From contig NZ_CP168034.1 of the NCBI RefSeq assembly GCF_041530365.1, positions 1 through 64,000 on the forward strand: a DNA stretch of 64,000 bases. The letters are read 5' to 3'. The stretch is from Capnocytophaga sp. ARDL2 (lineage in GTDB: Bacteria > Bacteroidota > Bacteroidia > Flavobacteriales > Flavobacteriaceae). Positions 28,234 through 37,133 of the stretch are shown piece after piece. Numbering within the stretch: the stretch's first letter is position 1; each line of letters starts with the position of its first letter. Made by a program: the position numbers and the translations under genes. The notes under the pieces were generated by a model. That model worked only from the letters and a program-made list of their open reading frames with translations. It did no database searches and had not been told where the DNA came from.

Positions 28234-29214
28234 TTATTCTTCATTGCCTTTTCCATTTGCATAAATATCTGTTCGATAATTTTCTTCATCTCCTTCTAAA
28301 ATTTGCAAATAACTTTTATACCTACTCCAGGCGATTTCGTCTGCATTCAAAGCATCTTTTACAGCACATTTAGGTTCTTCTTTATGCAAACAATTGTTGA
28401 ATTTACACTGGTCTTTCAAGACAAAAAACTCTGGAAAATAATCACTTATTTCTTGAGGTTCCATATCGACCAAACCAAACCCTCGGATTCCTGGAGTATC
28501 GATGATTTTTGCATCAAAATCCAAGTCAAACATTTCTGCAAAAGTTGTCGTATGCTGTCCTTGCTGATGTTGTTCAGAAATTTCTTTTGTCTTGAGATTG
28601 AGCGAAGGGTCTAATGTATTGATCAAAGTAGATTTTCCTACCCCAGAATGTCCAGTAAACATACAGGTTTTTCCTTTCATCAACTCTTTTAACGCATCAA
28701 TTCCTTTATTTTCGGCTGCAGAAACTCTAAGACATTTATATCCAATGCTGTCGTATATATATTGTAAATACAATTGCTCATCTAAAGATTCTTCTTTCAA
28801 AGTATCTATTTTATTAAAAAGCAAAACTGCTTCGATACCATACGCACGAGCAGTTACCAACAATCGATCGATAAAGCTCGTCGTAGTTACAGGATTGTCT
28901 ATGGTAACCAATATAAAAAGTAAATCGATATTGGTCGCGATAATATGTGTTTGCTTAGAAAGATTAACGGATTTTCTAATCAAATAATTTTTTCTTGTAT
29001 GTATATGAAAAATCTGTCCTGTGGTTTCATCACCGATGGTTTCTACTGTAAAATCGACTACATCTCCTACAGCGATAGGATTGGTACTTTTGATACCTTT
29101 GATTCTAAATTTTCCTTTGATTCTACAATTGTATTGCTCACCTGATTCGGTTTGAACGGTGTACCAACTCCCTGTAGATTTATAAACAATTCCTGTATAT
29201 GTTTGGCTTGCCAT
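28234..29214 (-). CDS. rsgA: Ribosome small-subunit-dependent GTPase A
   Basis: A 326-residue circularly permuted GTPase in late 30S maturation. An N-terminal OB domain (residues 1-70) is followed by permuted G motifs: G4 (LLFNKIDTL), G5 (RVSAAENKG), then G1 (GHSGVGKSTLIN) and G3 (IIDTPGIRGFGL). The C-terminal zinc knuckle is CKFNNCLHKEEPKC. All key residues are present and the length is normal. It lies 62 nt upstream of topA on the same strand. Confidence 0.96.
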   Translation of the reverse strand: MASQTYTGIVYKSTGSWYTVQTESGEQYNCRIKGKFRIKGIKSTNPIAVGDVVDFTVETIGDETTGQIFHIHTRKNYLIRKSVNLSKQTHIIATNIDLLFILVTIDNPVTTTSFIDRLLVTARAYGIEAVLLFNKIDTLKEESLDEQLYLQYIYDSIGYKCLRVSAAENKGIDALKELMKGKTCMFTGHSGVGKSTLINTLDPSLNLKTKEISEQHQQGQHTTTFAEMFDLDFDAKIIDTPGIRGFGLVDMEPQEISDYFPEFFVLKDQCKFNNCLHKEEPKCAVKDALNADEIAWSRYKSYLQILEGDEENYRTDIYANGKGNEE

Positions 29215-29239
29215 TTGAATTTTGTTGTTTTACTTTTTA

Positions 29240-29942
29240 TCAGTCGTAATACTCAATCTCGCGAAAAATTATTTCTATAGGTTCGTCATTGTCATATTCA
29301 ATTCTTTTAATCCAATTTCCGTAAGAATCGTATTCGTAAATATATGACCACAAATCGATTTTATAACTTAAATTTGTTTGTTTTATGACATTATAATAGG
29401 TATTATCATATTCATAAATAATTCTCAATTTCCTTTCATTGTATATAGTTTTTTCTACAATTTTTCCTCTTTCATCAATTGTTATTTCCTCAATCTTATG
29501 ATTATCAAAACCATATTGATACATTTTGAAGTAATTATTAATATATCCGTAAAAAAATGTTAGGGCTAAATTACCTTGCCTGTCATATTTATTAACTAAT
29601 CTAAAGATTATTTTATAATAATCACAGCCAATAGTAATTTCTTCTAACAAGAAACCTGTTTTATTATCATATTTATAAAATTCCTTAAAATCACTTTATT
29701 TTCATCATTATCATATTCTTCCTCCATCAAAAGTTTTCCTTCACTATCAAAATGAGAAATTCCTCCTTCAAAAATCTTTCTATTACAACAGCTCCATATT
29801 CTTCTTTTGCATAATAAACAAACTCTTTCAAATACTTTACATTTCCCTTTAAATCTTTTTTTTGAACATCAGTTTTCATTTCTTTCTCAGAATTATGAAA
29901 AAGAAATGAAAAAGACTTAATAGTAGAAAAAGTGTTTTTCAT
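29240..29942 (-). pseudogene. YD-repeat-like hypothetical protein, two frameshifts
   Basis: Three frames join into one protein of about 234 residues: MKTDVQKKDLKGNVKYLKEF, then (after a shift at A5 29770-29774) GGISHFDSEGKLLMEEEYDN, then (after a shift near 29687-29690) EFYKYDNKTGFLLEEITIG and finally EYDSYGNWIKRIEYDNDE. The recurring YD(x)nG patterns are those of small Bacteroidota proteins with loose RHS/YD-type repeats. Function is unknown. The start could be 29942 or 29879. Both lesions are single-base, at homopolymer runs, so sequencing error is possible. Confidence 0.6.
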
Positions 29943-29951
29943 TCTATTATC

Positions 29952-31004
29952 TTACTTCTGATTGACAATCTTGCTTTGTCGGGTGATGCTTTCTTGGTGA
30001 ATCGCCTTGTACAAAGCCGTGATAAATTCCTCTCCGAGTTGATTCTTTTCTGCCTGAGCGGTCATTTTTTGCAATACCTCTGCCCAACGCTCTTGCTGAA
30101 AAACAGCTACATTTTTATTTTTCTTCAAATCGCCAATTTTATCCACAATCTCCATACGTTGATTGAGCAAATGTATGATTTTGGTATCGAGGGCATCGAT
30201 TTGATTGCGATAATTTTTTATATTGAGTACATACTGCTCTTCGTGATTGGCCAAATCTCTCACTTTCAAGTTTTGATAGATTTCCCATAGGGTTTCTGGG
30301 GTAACTTGCTGTGCGGAATCACTCCACGCCTTGTCTGGACAGTTGTGTGTTTCTATCATCAGTCCGTCAAAGTTCAAATCCAAAGCAGTTTGAGAGACTT
30401 CGGCTATTAAATTTCTATTTCCTGCAATATGCGAAGGGTCGCATATCAGTGGATATTGAGGAAACAACGATTTTATATCCAAGGCAATTTGCCATTCGGG
30501 GGTATTGCGAAAAATCGTTTTTTCATAAGTTGAAAAACCTCTGTGAATGAGCGATATTTCTTCAACTCCTGCTTTTTGCAATCGCTCGACACCACCTGCC
30601 CACAATGCCACATCGGGATTGACAGGATTTTTTATCATCACCGGTTTTTTTACTCCTTGCAAGGCATCGGCAATTTCTTGTACCGCAAAAGGATTTACCG
30701 TGGTTCTGGCTCCAATCCACAACACATCTACGCCATATTCGAGAGCTTTTTCCACATGGTGAGCCGTGGCAACCTCAACAGCTAAGGGCAATTGGGTTTG
30801 CTTTTTTACTTCTTGTAACCACTGCAAACCTATCTCTCCTACTCCTTCAAACCCACCGGGACGCGTACGAGGTTTCCATATCCCTGCACGGAAAAGTTGT
30901 GAATAGGATTTTATTTGCTCGGCAATTTGCAATACCTGCTCCAATGATTCGGCACTGCACGGCCCTGCAATAAGATACGGTTTTGATGGCGATGGTATTT
31001 TCAT
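29952..31004 (-). CDS. aroG/aroQ: Bifunctional DAHP synthase/chorismate mutase
   Basis: A 350-residue fusion. Residues 1 to about 255 form a type I-beta (KDO8P-synthase-like) DAHP synthase (LIAGPCSAES, WKPRTRPGGFEGVGEIGL, IKNPVNPDVALW, CDPSHIAGNRN). It condenses PEP with erythrose-4-phosphate at the entry to the shikimate pathway. Residues about 260-350 are an AroQ chorismate mutase (QIDALDTKIIHLLNQRMEIV). In related fusions the mutase domain also gives feedback control by prephenate. Its start codon overlaps the upstream gene's stop (TAATG). Confidence 0.93.
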   Translation of the reverse strand: MKIPSPSKPYLIAGPCSAESLEQVLQIAEQIKSYSQLFRAGIWKPRTRPGGFEGVGEIGLQWLQEVKKQTQLPLAVEVATAHHVEKALEYGVDVLWIGARTTVNPFAVQEIADALQGVKKPVMIKNPVNPDVALWAGGVERLQKAGVEEISLIHRGFSTYEKTIFRNTPEWQIALDIKSLFPQYPLICDPSHIAGNRNLIAEVSQTALDLNFDGLMIETHNCPDKAWSDSAQQVTPETLWEIYQNLKVRDLANHEEQYVLNIKNYRNQIDALDTKIIHLLNQRMEIVDKIGDLKKNKNVAVFQQERWAEVLQKMTAQAEKNQLGEEFITALYKAIHQESITRQSKIVNQK

Positions 31005-31516
31005 TAAGTTCTGTTTTTCAATAGGGTAAAAATTGTTTTTATTTCGTCGGCATTATCTTCGGTAATGGCTTCCAAGGCTTTTTCGATGAGTTGATTGGTA
31101 TCTTTTTCGCACCAATTTTGAGTATGACTCTCGGTAATCTTTGCCGTTGGAAATTGCTCTTCCAACCATTTTTCTAAAGTATCAATAGCTTGAATATGTA
31201 TTTTGTTATGATTTTTGTATTCAAACAGCAAACTGCTATACACAAAATCGTAATCGATAAAATGTTGCCGGATATTTTGCAAATTGAGCGGAGATATTAC
31301 CTCATCGTCGTCATAAGTTTGACGCGTAGAAACCTGTATATTGTCGATATTTTCAATAGCTGTTTTTTTGTCTTTGTACAAAGTATCAATAGCTTTTTTG
31401 TAGGTTTCTTTTGTCCATTCGCCCGAGTTGAACTTTTCTTTATAGGCATCGATTAGGGATTGAAAGCCTAATTTTACCAGTTTCTTTTCTTTTTGATTTT
31501 TGAATAGTGAAAACAT
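31004..31516 (-). CDS. Hypothetical protein translationally coupled to DAHP synthase
   Basis: A 170-residue soluble, charged, mostly helical protein without signal peptide or membrane segment. It starts MFSLFKNQKEKKLVKLGFQS and ends IKTIFTLLKNRT. I do not recognise its family. Its stop shares one base with the aroG ATG, suggesting translational coupling and perhaps a connected role, but no domain supports this. Confidence 0.65.
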   Translation of the reverse strand: MFSLFKNQKEKKLVKLGFQSLIDAYKEKFNSGEWTKETYKKAIDTLYKDKKTAIENIDNIQVSTRQTYDDDEVISPLNLQNIRQHFIDYDFVYSSLLFEYKNHNKIHIQAIDTLEKWLEEQFPTAKITESHTQNWCEKDTNQLIEKALEAITEDNADEIKTIFTLLKNRT

Positions 31517-31817
31517 ACTATTGTATTTTAGCTACAAATTACACGAATTGACCCCCACGAACTGAGCGAAACAAAATTATCTTTATAACTCGACCCCAAG
31601 ATTTGTCGACTGACTGTACAAAGTAAATTTACAAACATTGAAAAACACATTTTTTTCTTTTCTTACCACAAAAAATTAGAAACGCTACACTTGTTCTTAA
31701 TTAACCACATAGGAAACAATAGAAACATAGGTATAACTTTGTGTGAATATTTAGATGCTACGCTTTTTAGAGAAAACATAGACTGCAGCTATTTATATTT
31801 TTCGATTAAATTGAAAT
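31517..31817. other. Intergenic stretch with degenerate dispersed motifs
   Basis: No coding frame. It contains AACCACATAGG (about 31700) and several CATAG/ATAG words, the reverse complement of the CTATGTGGT seen at about 47730. This looks like one of the worn intergenic sequences common in flavobacteria. Confidence 0.4.
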
Positions 31818-32125
31818 TTAAGACAAAAATCTACCTTTTAATTTTTTAGGATTATCTTTACTGTTGACTAATCCTATCACATTGATTTCTATATTAATTT
31901 CATTAACAAAATAAAAAAATCCAAAATTAAATCTCTTTGTAAAACAACATCTAATTTGGTCGATTCGTTTTTGAAACAAAAAAGAATTTTTCTTTATCAC
32001 ATCAAAATATTCAACAATCTCGTCTTGAACTTCATATCCTAAACTCTCTTTTTTAGGATTGTAAAAAATAAAATTTCATCAAATTCAATTTGAGCTTGTT
32101 CTGACAAATACAAGTTATATTGCAT
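31818..32125 (-). pseudogene. RelE/ParE-family toxin, one frameshift
   Basis: From ATG 32125 the frame reads MQYNLYLSEQAQIEFDEI. Dropping one base from the A6 run (plus strand) 32063-32068 then gives KKESLGYEVQDEIVEYF and IRCCFTKRFNFGFFYFVNEI, NVIGLVNSKDNPKKL. This is the RelE/ParE toxin pattern, with the C-terminal RCxxTKRFxFGxxY block. Intact members cleave mRNA or poison gyrase. The start overlaps the end of an antitoxin-like remnant (stop at 32115-32117), the usual arrangement for these pairs. Confidence 0.75.
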
Positions 32126-32600
32126 TTCTTTCTTCCTGAATTTTTATTCTTAACTCTTCCTAACTAATTCTTTTATTCGCGTTTTTTTCAAATTCTGAAA
32201 ATCTCTTTTTCATTTCCTTTTTTGAATTTCCTGGAGAAAGAATTTCTATAATTAAATCTGGTGCACCCAAACAACCTTTGTCGTCCAATTTGGATTCATC
32301 GCATATTACGCACAAATCAGGTTGAACCACTGTCAAAATATCTTTATTATTTTTTTCCTTTTCTTGGAATGCGAACATCAAAAAGGGCTACATATATTTA
32401 CAGGGTACTTTTTTAAATAAATTACCCAATGTAAGTGTTATATTAAACGAAATATCCTGATGTTTTCTACTTAGTGCAGGAGATATCGCAAAAATTTTCC
32501 CTTTGATTAACTCCAAACGCTCTTGAAATTTCCACAAAAGATAATCCGCATACGAATAGGTTTTATTAAAATCCAATTGATCAATGCTTGTTATCTCCAT
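32115..32600 (-). pseudogene. Uma2-family endonuclease remnant joined to an antitoxin C-terminus
   Basis: From ATG 32600 the sequence gives the Uma2 N-terminus (KTYSYADYLLWKFQERLELI, SPALSRKHQDISFN). A TAG and frame changes around 32360-32390 interrupt it, and it resumes as TVVQPDLCVICDESKLDDKG and IEILSPGNSKKEMKKRF. Here the normal Uma2 C-terminal half is missing. Instead KNANKRIS, a TAG at 32160-32162, and EELRIKIQEERNAI follow, ending inside the toxin start as an antitoxin would. I infer a deletion fused the two genes. Uma2 proteins have a PD-(D/E)XK nuclease fold. Confidence 0.65.
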
Positions 32601-32669
32601 AATACTCAATTTTAGGTTATCAATTTACATTTTTTCAAATTTCGTAGGAGGCGAAAAATGTTTCGTCCC

Positions 32670-33425
32670 CTATGAGTGTGCTTCTTTGATTTTTTTCAAC
32701 AATTCTGATGAATACACAAAATCTACAATATCTGGATTTTCCGTTGCCATGATTTCCTGACTGTTGCCTTCCCAAACCAATACACCGTTCTTCAAAAACA
32801 CGATGTGTTCGCCGATTTGTAAAACTGAGTTCATATCGTGGGTGTTGATAACCGTTGTAATGTTGTATTCATGCGTAATTTCTTGTATCAATTCGTCAAT
32901 AACGATCGAGGTTTTTGGGTCTAATCCCGAGTTGGGCTCATCACAAAACAGATATTTAGGATTGTTTACAATCGCACGGGCAATGGCTACCCTTTTTTGC
33001 ATACCTCCCGAAATTTCAGACGGCATCTTGTGATTGGCATCTTTCAGATTTACACGCTCGATTACTTCTTGCACACGATTTTTAATTTCAGTATTACTCT
33101 TATTCGTAAACATTCTCAACGGGAAACCTATATTCTGTTCCACATTCATCGAGTCAAACAAAGCACTTCCTTGAAATACCATTCCGATTTCTGTACGAAG
33201 ATTTCTTCGTTCATCGTTTGACAACAAGGCAAAATCTCTTCCGTCGAAAATAATTTGTCCGCTGTCAGGTGTATGCACTCCCAACAAGGTTTTCAACAAT
33301 ACAGTTTTTCCTGAACCAGATTGACCGATAATTAAATTGGTCTTTCCTGATTCGTAAACCGTTGTAATTCCCTTCAATACTTCTTTTCCATTGAAGGATT
33401 TTTTTATGTTTTTTATTTCAATCAT
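32670..33425 (-). CDS. mlaF: Lipid-asymmetry ABC transporter ATP-binding protein MlaF-like
   Basis: A 251-residue ABC ATPase with Walker A GQSGSGKTVLLK, signature ISGGMQKRVAIARAI and Walker B YLFCDEPNSGLDP. With the permease encoded upstream it forms an MlaFE-type transporter moving phospholipids between membranes. The adjacent MlaE-type permease and the GLDPKTSIVIDELI pattern point to the Mla/Mce class over other ABC importers. No MlaD/MCE gene is in the window, which leaves the complex incomplete here. Confidence 0.88.
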   Translation of the reverse strand: MIEIKNIKKSFNGKEVLKGITTVYESGKTNLIIGQSGSGKTVLLKTLLGVHTPDSGQIIFDGRDFALLSNDERRNLRTEIGMVFQGSALFDSMNVEQNIGFPLRMFTNKSNTEIKNRVQEVIERVNLKDANHKMPSEISGGMQKRVAIARAIVNNPKYLFCDEPNSGLDPKTSIVIDELIQEITHEYNITTVINTHDMNSVLQIGEHIVFLKNGVLVWEGNSQEIMATENPDIVDFVYSSELLKKIKEAHS

Positions 33426-33597
33426 AATGTCATTTTTTACACCTGCGGTCTAATGAAAACTTTCGCAGATTACACAGATATTTTTACTACATAGTCTTTT
33501 TTTCACCACCGAGAATCCGAGTTTTTTAGAAAACAAAGACGCTCCGATTTAAAAGCAAACATAGGTCGTTGCTCTATGATTCTAATAGGTATCGAAA

Positions 33598-34344
33598 CTA
33601 TGTCAATAAAATCTGCGTCAATAAATAATTGAGGATAATAATCGTTACCGCTGTCCAAACAAACGATTTGGTTGCAGCTTTTCCTACTTCCAAGGCTCCT
33701 CCTTGCATATAATACCCATAAAACGAAGGCACTGTTGCTAATACCAACCCAAAAATAAAGGTTTTGATAAACGCATAGGTTACATGATATGGATCAAAAT
33801 CGTATTGCAATCCTTTGATAAATTCTTCGGCAGACAAATACCCTCCAAATGTTCCAGCGATATACCCTCCCATTACTCCGACAAACATACTGATTCCTAT
33901 CAAAAACGGATAGGTCAACGAAGCTACTAACTTAGGAAATATCAAATAGTTAATAGAATTTATCCCCATTACTTCCAACGCATCGATTTGCTCAGTTACT
34001 CGCATAGTACCGATACTTGAGGTAATATACGACCCCATTCTTCCGGCCATAATAATCGACACGAATGTAGGTGAAAACTCCAATAATATAGACTGTCTCC
34101 CTGCAAATCCTATCAAATATTTCGGTATCATAGGGTTGCTCAAGTTCAATGCGGTTTGGATAGAAACTACCGCTCCAATAAAAAACGAAAGAAAACACAC
34201 GATCCCTAAAGAACCTATGATTAGCTCATCAATTTCCTTGAAAATCAAGCCCTTCATGATACGCCATTTGGTTGGTTTTCTAAAAATTTCTACAATCATC
34301 AAGGAAAATTTCCCTATGTTGGTCAATACTGTTTTTAAAAACAT
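33598..34344 (-). CDS. mlaE: MlaE-family ABC transporter permease
   Basis: A 248-residue inner-membrane protein of the MlaE/DUF140 family, with about five to six hydrophobic segments. The family core EFSPTFVSIIMAGRMGSYIT and GTMRVTEQIDALEVMGI is unmistakable. It is the permease partner of MlaF, which follows after 172 nt on the same strand. The gap holds no gene but contains a short stretch like AATCTGxGTAATCTGxG found in flavobacterial intergenic DNA. Confidence 0.92.
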   Translation of the reverse strand: MFLKTVLTNIGKFSLMIVEIFRKPTKWRIMKGLIFKEIDELIIGSLGIVCFLSFFIGAVVSIQTALNLSNPMIPKYLIGFAGRQSILLEFSPTFVSIIMAGRMGSYITSSIGTMRVTEQIDALEVMGINSINYLIFPKLVASLTYPFLIGISMFVGVMGGYIAGTFGGYLSAEEFIKGLQYDFDPYHVTYAFIKTFIFGLVLATVPSFYGYYMQGGALEVGKAATKSFVWTAVTIIILNYLLTQILLT

Positions 34345-34461
34345 ACATATTCTTTTTTGCGAGTGCTAAAATACAAAAAAAATTAATTCAATTGACTGAG
34401 GAATACAATCGTCCAAAGTTTCCATTTAGCATTTTGCATTAGTAGATTAAAAAAATCTTAG

Positions 34462-34469
34462 TACATTTG
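34462..34469 (+). promoter_or_regulatory. TAnnTTTG -7 element of lpxE-eptA
   Basis: TACATTTG lies 24 nt before the ATG at 34494 and overlaps an alternative TTG start, which argues for the later ATG. Confidence 0.55.
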
Positions 34470-34493
34470 ACCCCAAATAATCAAAATTGTAAA

Positions 34494-35336
34494 ATGACTC
34501 ATTACTCAGAAAAAACATTTCACAAACTCCCATCCTACTTAATGATTGCACCGCTTTTGGTAATTTTTTTGATTTTAGGTTTCATCATTTACAACAATGC
34601 ACTTAGTGCTGATGGATATGTAAATATTCAAAAAAGTTGGTTTTATTTTTTAAACAAACATCTTTCACGTTTTCCAGATGTACAAAACAACCTTACTCAA
34701 TTGGGAGACGCCTTTATTGTATTATCCTTATTGTCTGTATTTTATATTTTATATCCAAACTTTTGGCACGTTTTGATTCGCTCATCAATTCTTTCATTGT
34801 TTTTATCAAAAATACCCAAAAGTCTGTTTTACATTCCCAGACCTGCAACTTGCTACGAACTAAATACTTTTCAAATCATAGGAAAAAAAATTGTTGGTTT
34901 TTCGAGTTGTCCTTCGGGACATTCCATCACTATATTTACATGGTTAGTGGTCGTTTTACTATTTTTTTCTCCTGAAAAACGCTCATATCGTTTTATTTAT
35001 TGGTTGATTGGACTTTCCATAGGATTATTTATTGCTCTTTCTCGAGTGGCAGTGGGTGCTCACCATCCGTTGGATGTACTTTTGGGTAGTTCACTGGGGG
35101 CTTTTGCAGCTATTATCGGGCTTTTGTCTGTCAAAAAATTTAATTTTTTTGAATGGATGTCCAATAGAAAATACCATCCGATTTTTATCGCTTTGTTTTC
35201 GATTTCGGCAATAGTTTTATGTATAAGAATTTATCAAGAACCGTTGACCATTTATTTTTTCTCGCTATTGAGCTTATGTTTCGCAATTTATCTAACTACA
35301 AAAAAATATTATGAAAGAAAAAATATCATTGAGTAA
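34494..35336 (+). CDS. lpxE: PAP2-family lipid phosphatase, probable lipid A 1-phosphatase
   Basis: A 280-residue membrane phosphatase of the PAP2 family. The tripartite active site is complete: K(x6)RP (KSLFYIPRP), SCPSGHS and SRVAVGAHHPLDV. About six hydrophobic segments are visible. The downstream gene, which overlaps it by 26 bp, is a phosphoethanolamine transferase. In Capnocytophaga canimorsus an LpxE-EptA pair replaces the lipid A 1-phosphate with phosphoethanolamine, which weakens TLR4/MD-2 recognition. I infer the same role. Undecaprenyl-diphosphate phosphatase activity is an alternative. Confidence 0.82.
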   Translation: MTHYSEKTFHKLPSYLMIAPLLVIFLILGFIIYNNALSADGYVNIQKSWFYFLNKHLSRFPDVQNNLTQLGDAFIVLSLLSVFYILYPNFWHVLIRSSILSLFLSKIPKSLFYIPRPATCYELNTFQIIGKKIVGFSSCPSGHSITIFTWLVVVLLFFSPEKRSYRFIYWLIGLSIGLFIALSRVAVGAHHPLDVLLGSSLGAFAAIIGLLSVKKFNFFEWMSNRKYHPIFIALFSISAIVLCIRIYQEPLTIYFFSLLSLCFAIYLTTKKYYERKNIIE

Positions 35337-36825
35337 ATTTACACTCATTATCAGTACATTAAACTTCCTATTGTTTCATTACGGATTTTTCAATTTTGTT
35401 TTTGAAAATATAGACACCAAGAGTTTCAATGGCATTTTGATGATTGTCAGCCTTTTGATTTTGATGGTGATTGCCAATTTTTTCGCCTTTTATTTGGTGC
35501 TGTTTCTCACTCGAATTGTAGGAAAAATTTTATTGTCTATCACATTCCTTTTGAGTGCCATTTCGGTATTTTTCATTAATACATACAGCATAATTGTCGA
35601 TGAAAGTATGATAGGCAATGTCTTTAATACCAATTATGAAGAATCAAGTAGTTTTTTCTCTTTTAAACTGATTTTATACATCCTTTTCATGGGGATTTTG
35701 CCATGTATTTTTATTTTTAAAACAAAAATAGAATACCCAACTGTAAAACAGTTTTTCAAAACATGGGGATTGAGTCTATTGCCGATTTTACTTTTGGTGG
35801 GAATCAATGCTCAAAATGTACTTTGGATAGATAAAAACTCTAAATATTTAGGTGGATTGGCAATGCCTTGGGCATATTCGGTAAATACGGCTTTGTATTT
35901 TGTGCATAAAGCTCAAGAAAATCGGGAGGAAATTCCATTACCCGATGCTCAAATCCTCAACAATGAAAAATCGGTGGTGGTTTTGGTGATTGGCGAATCG
36001 GCTCGTAGTCAGAATTTTTCGTTGTATGGTTATGAAAAAAACACCAATCCGTTACTGTCTCAAACCGAAGGTGTTACACATTTCCCAGCTACTTCGTGTG
36101 CTACTTATACCACTGCTGGAGTGAAATGTATTTTGTCACACAATGATTCGGGCGATTTGTATGAAATTTTACCCAATTATCTAGACAGAACAGGTGTTGA
36201 TGTGATTTGGAAAAGTACCAATTCGGGCGAACCTCCAGTGAAAATTGAAAAGTATTTCAATGGAAATGATTTACGAAAAGATTGCGAGGGCGAAGATTGT
36301 GGTTATGATGGTATCTTGTTGAAAAATCTCAAAGAGGATATATTGGGAAGTACCAAAGACAAAATACTGATTATTTTGCACACCTCTACAAGTCATGGCC
36401 CTTTGTATAACACGAAGTATCCAATTGAATTTGAAAAGTTTAGCCCCGTGTGTACAAGCGTAGAATTGGGCAACTGTACCCCAACCGAACTCATCAATGC
36501 GTATGATAATACGATTGTTTATACCGATTATTTATTGCATAAAGTCATCTCCGAATTGCAAGATTTGGAAGGCTACAAAAGCAGTATGATTTACATTTCA
36601 GACCACGGCGAATCGTTAGGCGAAAAAAATCTCTATATGCACGGATTGCCGATGAGCATTGCTCCAAAAGAGCAATACGAAATACCTTTTATCGTATGGA
36701 CAAACAACGGTAAAACAAAAACGCTAAAATCAGCCAATCAAGGGTGTATTTTCCATTCGGTGTTGGATTTTCTGTCTATCGGAAGTCCTGTTTTGGAAAA
36801 AGAATTGAGTGTGTTTGGGAAATAA
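35311..36825 (+). CDS. eptA: Lipid A phosphoethanolamine transferase, EptA-like
   Basis: A 504-residue inner-membrane enzyme of the YhjW/EptA sulfatase-fold family. Four to five helices fill residues 1-190, followed by a periplasmic catalytic domain. Metal and nucleophile sites are seen in VVLVIGESARSQNFSLYGY, SCATYTTAGVKC (probable Thr nucleophile) and YISDHGESLGEKNLYMHGLP. It transfers phosphoethanolamine from phosphatidylethanolamine to lipid A, giving resistance to cationic peptides. It overlaps lpxE by 26 bp, so the two are probably made together. Confidence 0.88.
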   Translation: MKEKISLSKFTLIISTLNFLLFHYGFFNFVFENIDTKSFNGILMIVSLLILMVIANFFAFYLVLFLTRIVGKILLSITFLLSAISVFFINTYSIIVDESMIGNVFNTNYEESSSFFSFKLILYILFMGILPCIFIFKTKIEYPTVKQFFKTWGLSLLPILLLVGINAQNVLWIDKNSKYLGGLAMPWAYSVNTALYFVHKAQENREEIPLPDAQILNNEKSVVVLVIGESARSQNFSLYGYEKNTNPLLSQTEGVTHFPATSCATYTTAGVKCILSHNDSGDLYEILPNYLDRTGVDVIWKSTNSGEPPVKIEKYFNGNDLRKDCEGEDCGYDGILLKNLKEDILGSTKDKILIILHTSTSHGPLYNTKYPIEFEKFSPVCTSVELGNCTPTELINAYDNTIVYTDYLLHKVISELQDLEGYKSSMIYISDHGESLGEKNLYMHGLPMSIAPKEQYEIPFIVWTNNGKTKTLKSANQGCIFHSVLDFLSIGSPVLEKELSVFGK

Positions 36826-36835
36826 AAATAGTAAA

Positions 36836-36868
36836 AGAGGTTGTCCGTTACTTTTTCGGACAGCCTCT
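36836..36868 (+). terminator. Hairpin after eptA
   Basis: AGAGGTTGTCCG pairs with CGGACAGCCTCT (one wobble). The T-run is weak on the plus strand, so termination strength is uncertain. Confidence 0.55.
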
Positions 36869-36872
36869 AAAT

Positions 36873-37022
36873 TTAAAATTTATACCCAAAATACAATCCT
36901 CCTTTTGCAAACATTTGTTCGTTTGATTTATCATTAAAATTTCTGACCATCGCAAGATTGATATCAACAACGATTCTTCTTGATATATCAAATTTTATTC
37001 CGTATCCCCAACCTATAAACAT
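36873..37022 (-). pseudogene. C-terminal fragment of an outer-membrane beta-barrel protein
   Basis: Forty-nine codons read GWGYGIKFDISRRIVVDINL, then MFAKGGLYFGYKF and stop. Alternating residues and a terminal Phe fit the last strands of a porin-like barrel. The rest of the gene is absent, replaced by the IS982 end at 37034-37133. Confidence 0.55.
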
Positions 37023-37033
37023 ATTTAAATATA

Positions 37034-37133
37034 TCCGTTGTGCATTTTAAATTATACTTGCTTTAATTTTATTTATTTCCTTTTTTAATACAAATTTGTT
37101 AATGTATTGAATTAAGGCTATAGCAGTTATTTT
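37034..37133 (-). mobile_element. Solo 3' end of an IS982-family element
   Basis: Positions 37038-37133 are the exact reverse complement of 42354-42449 (96 bp). Translated on the minus strand this part encodes the transposase tail ITAIALIQYINKFVLKKEIN. The terminal inverted repeat is slightly worn (AATGCACAACGG against AATGCACAATGG). It separates a porin fragment from a large decayed gene. Confidence 0.8.
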
